Assembly: GCA_002455335.1 (NCBI GenBank)
Contig: DKKP01000218.1
Coordinates: 6,172-13,803, forward strand
Reading direction: 5' to 3'
From: Anaerolineales bacterium UBA6663
GTDB lineage: Bacteria; Chloroflexota; Anaerolineae; Anaerolineales; UBA6663
Length of the DNA stretch: 7,632 nucleotides
A program made the position numbers and the translations under genes. Within the stretch, counting starts at the first letter, position 1, and the number at the start of each line of letters is the position of its first letter. Shown here piece after piece: positions 7,445 through 7,632 of this stretch. The notes under the pieces were generated by a model. It worked only from the letters and a program-made list of their open reading frames with translations. It was not told the DNA's origin and did not search any database.

Positions 7445-7514
7445 CATAGAGTTCTTTTCGCAAGCAGAGATATAACAAAAGAATCTTAATAGAATACACC
7501 GGTTTTACTGCGAA
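7445..7514 (-). promoter_or_regulatory. AT-rich 5' region and candidate promoter of the Lrp-family gene
   Basis: This is the only clearly AT-rich stretch in the window. On the minus strand TTCGCA (7514-7509) and TATTAA (7491-7486) are 17 nt apart, each matching 4 of 6 bases of the sigma-70-type -35 and -10 consensus, about 54 nt before the start codon. A weak inverted motif (AGAT at 7468-7471, ATCT at 7483-7486) lies beside it and could be an autoregulatory operator. The location supports a control region; the exact boxes are a guess. Confidence 0.4.
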
Positions 7515-7530
7515 TGTCTTTGCCCAACCG

Positions 7531-7548
7531 GGCGACACAAGCGTCGCC
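7531..7548. repeat. Short perfect inverted repeat upstream of the Lrp-family gene
   Basis: GGCGAC (7531-7536) and GTCGCC (7543-7548) are exact complements around ACAAGC. The half CAAGCGTC also occurs in pheT at 4027-4034. It could be an operator, but its form (GC-rich, six-base arms, intergenic) fits a small dispersed repeat equally well. No gene was found from 7448 to the window end. Confidence 0.4.
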
Positions 7549-7610
7549 TGTACGATGGTATGCCGGTGGCCCGATGCGGCGTCGGCGGCGGGTGGGGTGT
7601 TGGGCATGGG

Positions 7611-7632
7611 GGTAGAGACGGGGCATGCCCCG
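7611..7632. repeat. Palindromic repeat cut by the window end
   Basis: The last 14 bases, CGGGGCATGCCCCG (7619-7632), are a perfect palindrome preceded by GTAGAGA. If the symmetry continues, the next bases outside the window should be TCTCTAC. Such GTAGAGAC...GTCTCTAC elements look like dispersed intergenic repeats. GGGCATG also occurs just before it, at 7602-7608. Confidence 0.5.

Noticed and set aside
7433..7447. Upstream ATGs at 7447 and 7444 as the start of the Lrp-family gene
   Set aside because: They would put the GGAGG Shine-Dalgarno inside the coding frame; ATG 7432 has ideal spacing and the protein already includes the full helix-turn-helix domain.
7392..7607. Minus-strand 71-codon open frame overlapping the regulator start
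   Set aside because: It overlaps the regulator in another frame, runs through the AT-rich control region and has no motif.

Overview
The window looks like chromosomal DNA of a high-GC bacterium, most probably a member of the Chloroflexota. This is inferred from three things: the PheS/PheT sequence style, a membrane glycosyltransferase-like protein with the C-terminal 'Tyr-Thr-x-x-Val-His ... Val-Trp-Ala-Val-Leu-Tyr-Asp' beta domain often seen in that phylum, and a deazaflavin (F420)-dependent nitroreductase-family protein. No database search was possible, so the phylum call is an inference.

Layout. Plus strand, 1-5180: the last 57 codons of pheS; a 600-residue polytopic membrane protein of GT-C type starting 3 nt after the pheS stop; pheT, encoding a long (874 aa) phenylalanyl-tRNA synthetase beta subunit; and a small F420-dependent nitroreductase-like gene. 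The membrane gene therefore splits the usual pheS-pheT pair. From 5181 to 5444 is a gene-free convergent junction with two long palindromes, each starting about 12 nt after a stop codon, and between them a possible tRNA relic. Minus strand, 7447 down to 5445: an Lrp/AsnC-family regulator (start chosen at 7432), then a strong intrinsic terminator, then a tyrosine phenol-lyase gene with every recognised catalytic and tyrosine-specificity residue present. From 7448 to 7632 are an AT-rich regulatory region and two dispersed-repeat-like palindromes, the last cut by the window end.

How the parts work together. PheS and PheT form the (alpha-beta)2 enzyme that charges tRNA-Phe; the intervening membrane protein is probably cotranscribed but has no evident functional link. 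The Lrp-family regulator and tyrosine phenol-lyase form a plausible amino-acid-sensing and catabolic pair (tyrosine to phenol, pyruvate and ammonia). A terminator sits directly between them and leaves almost no space for a separate promoter, so read-through or attenuation is worth testing.

The least expected signal is a set of short GC-rich repeats (GGAGCGA-type direct repeats and palindromes). They lie between genes and also appear to be inserted in frame inside pheT, at about codons 312-323 and 488-505 and perhaps 650-656. Another copy supplies the pheT stop codon. This resembles small palindromic elements that tolerate insertion into essential protein genes. No CRISPR array, transposase, intact tRNA, rRNA or defence system was seen.
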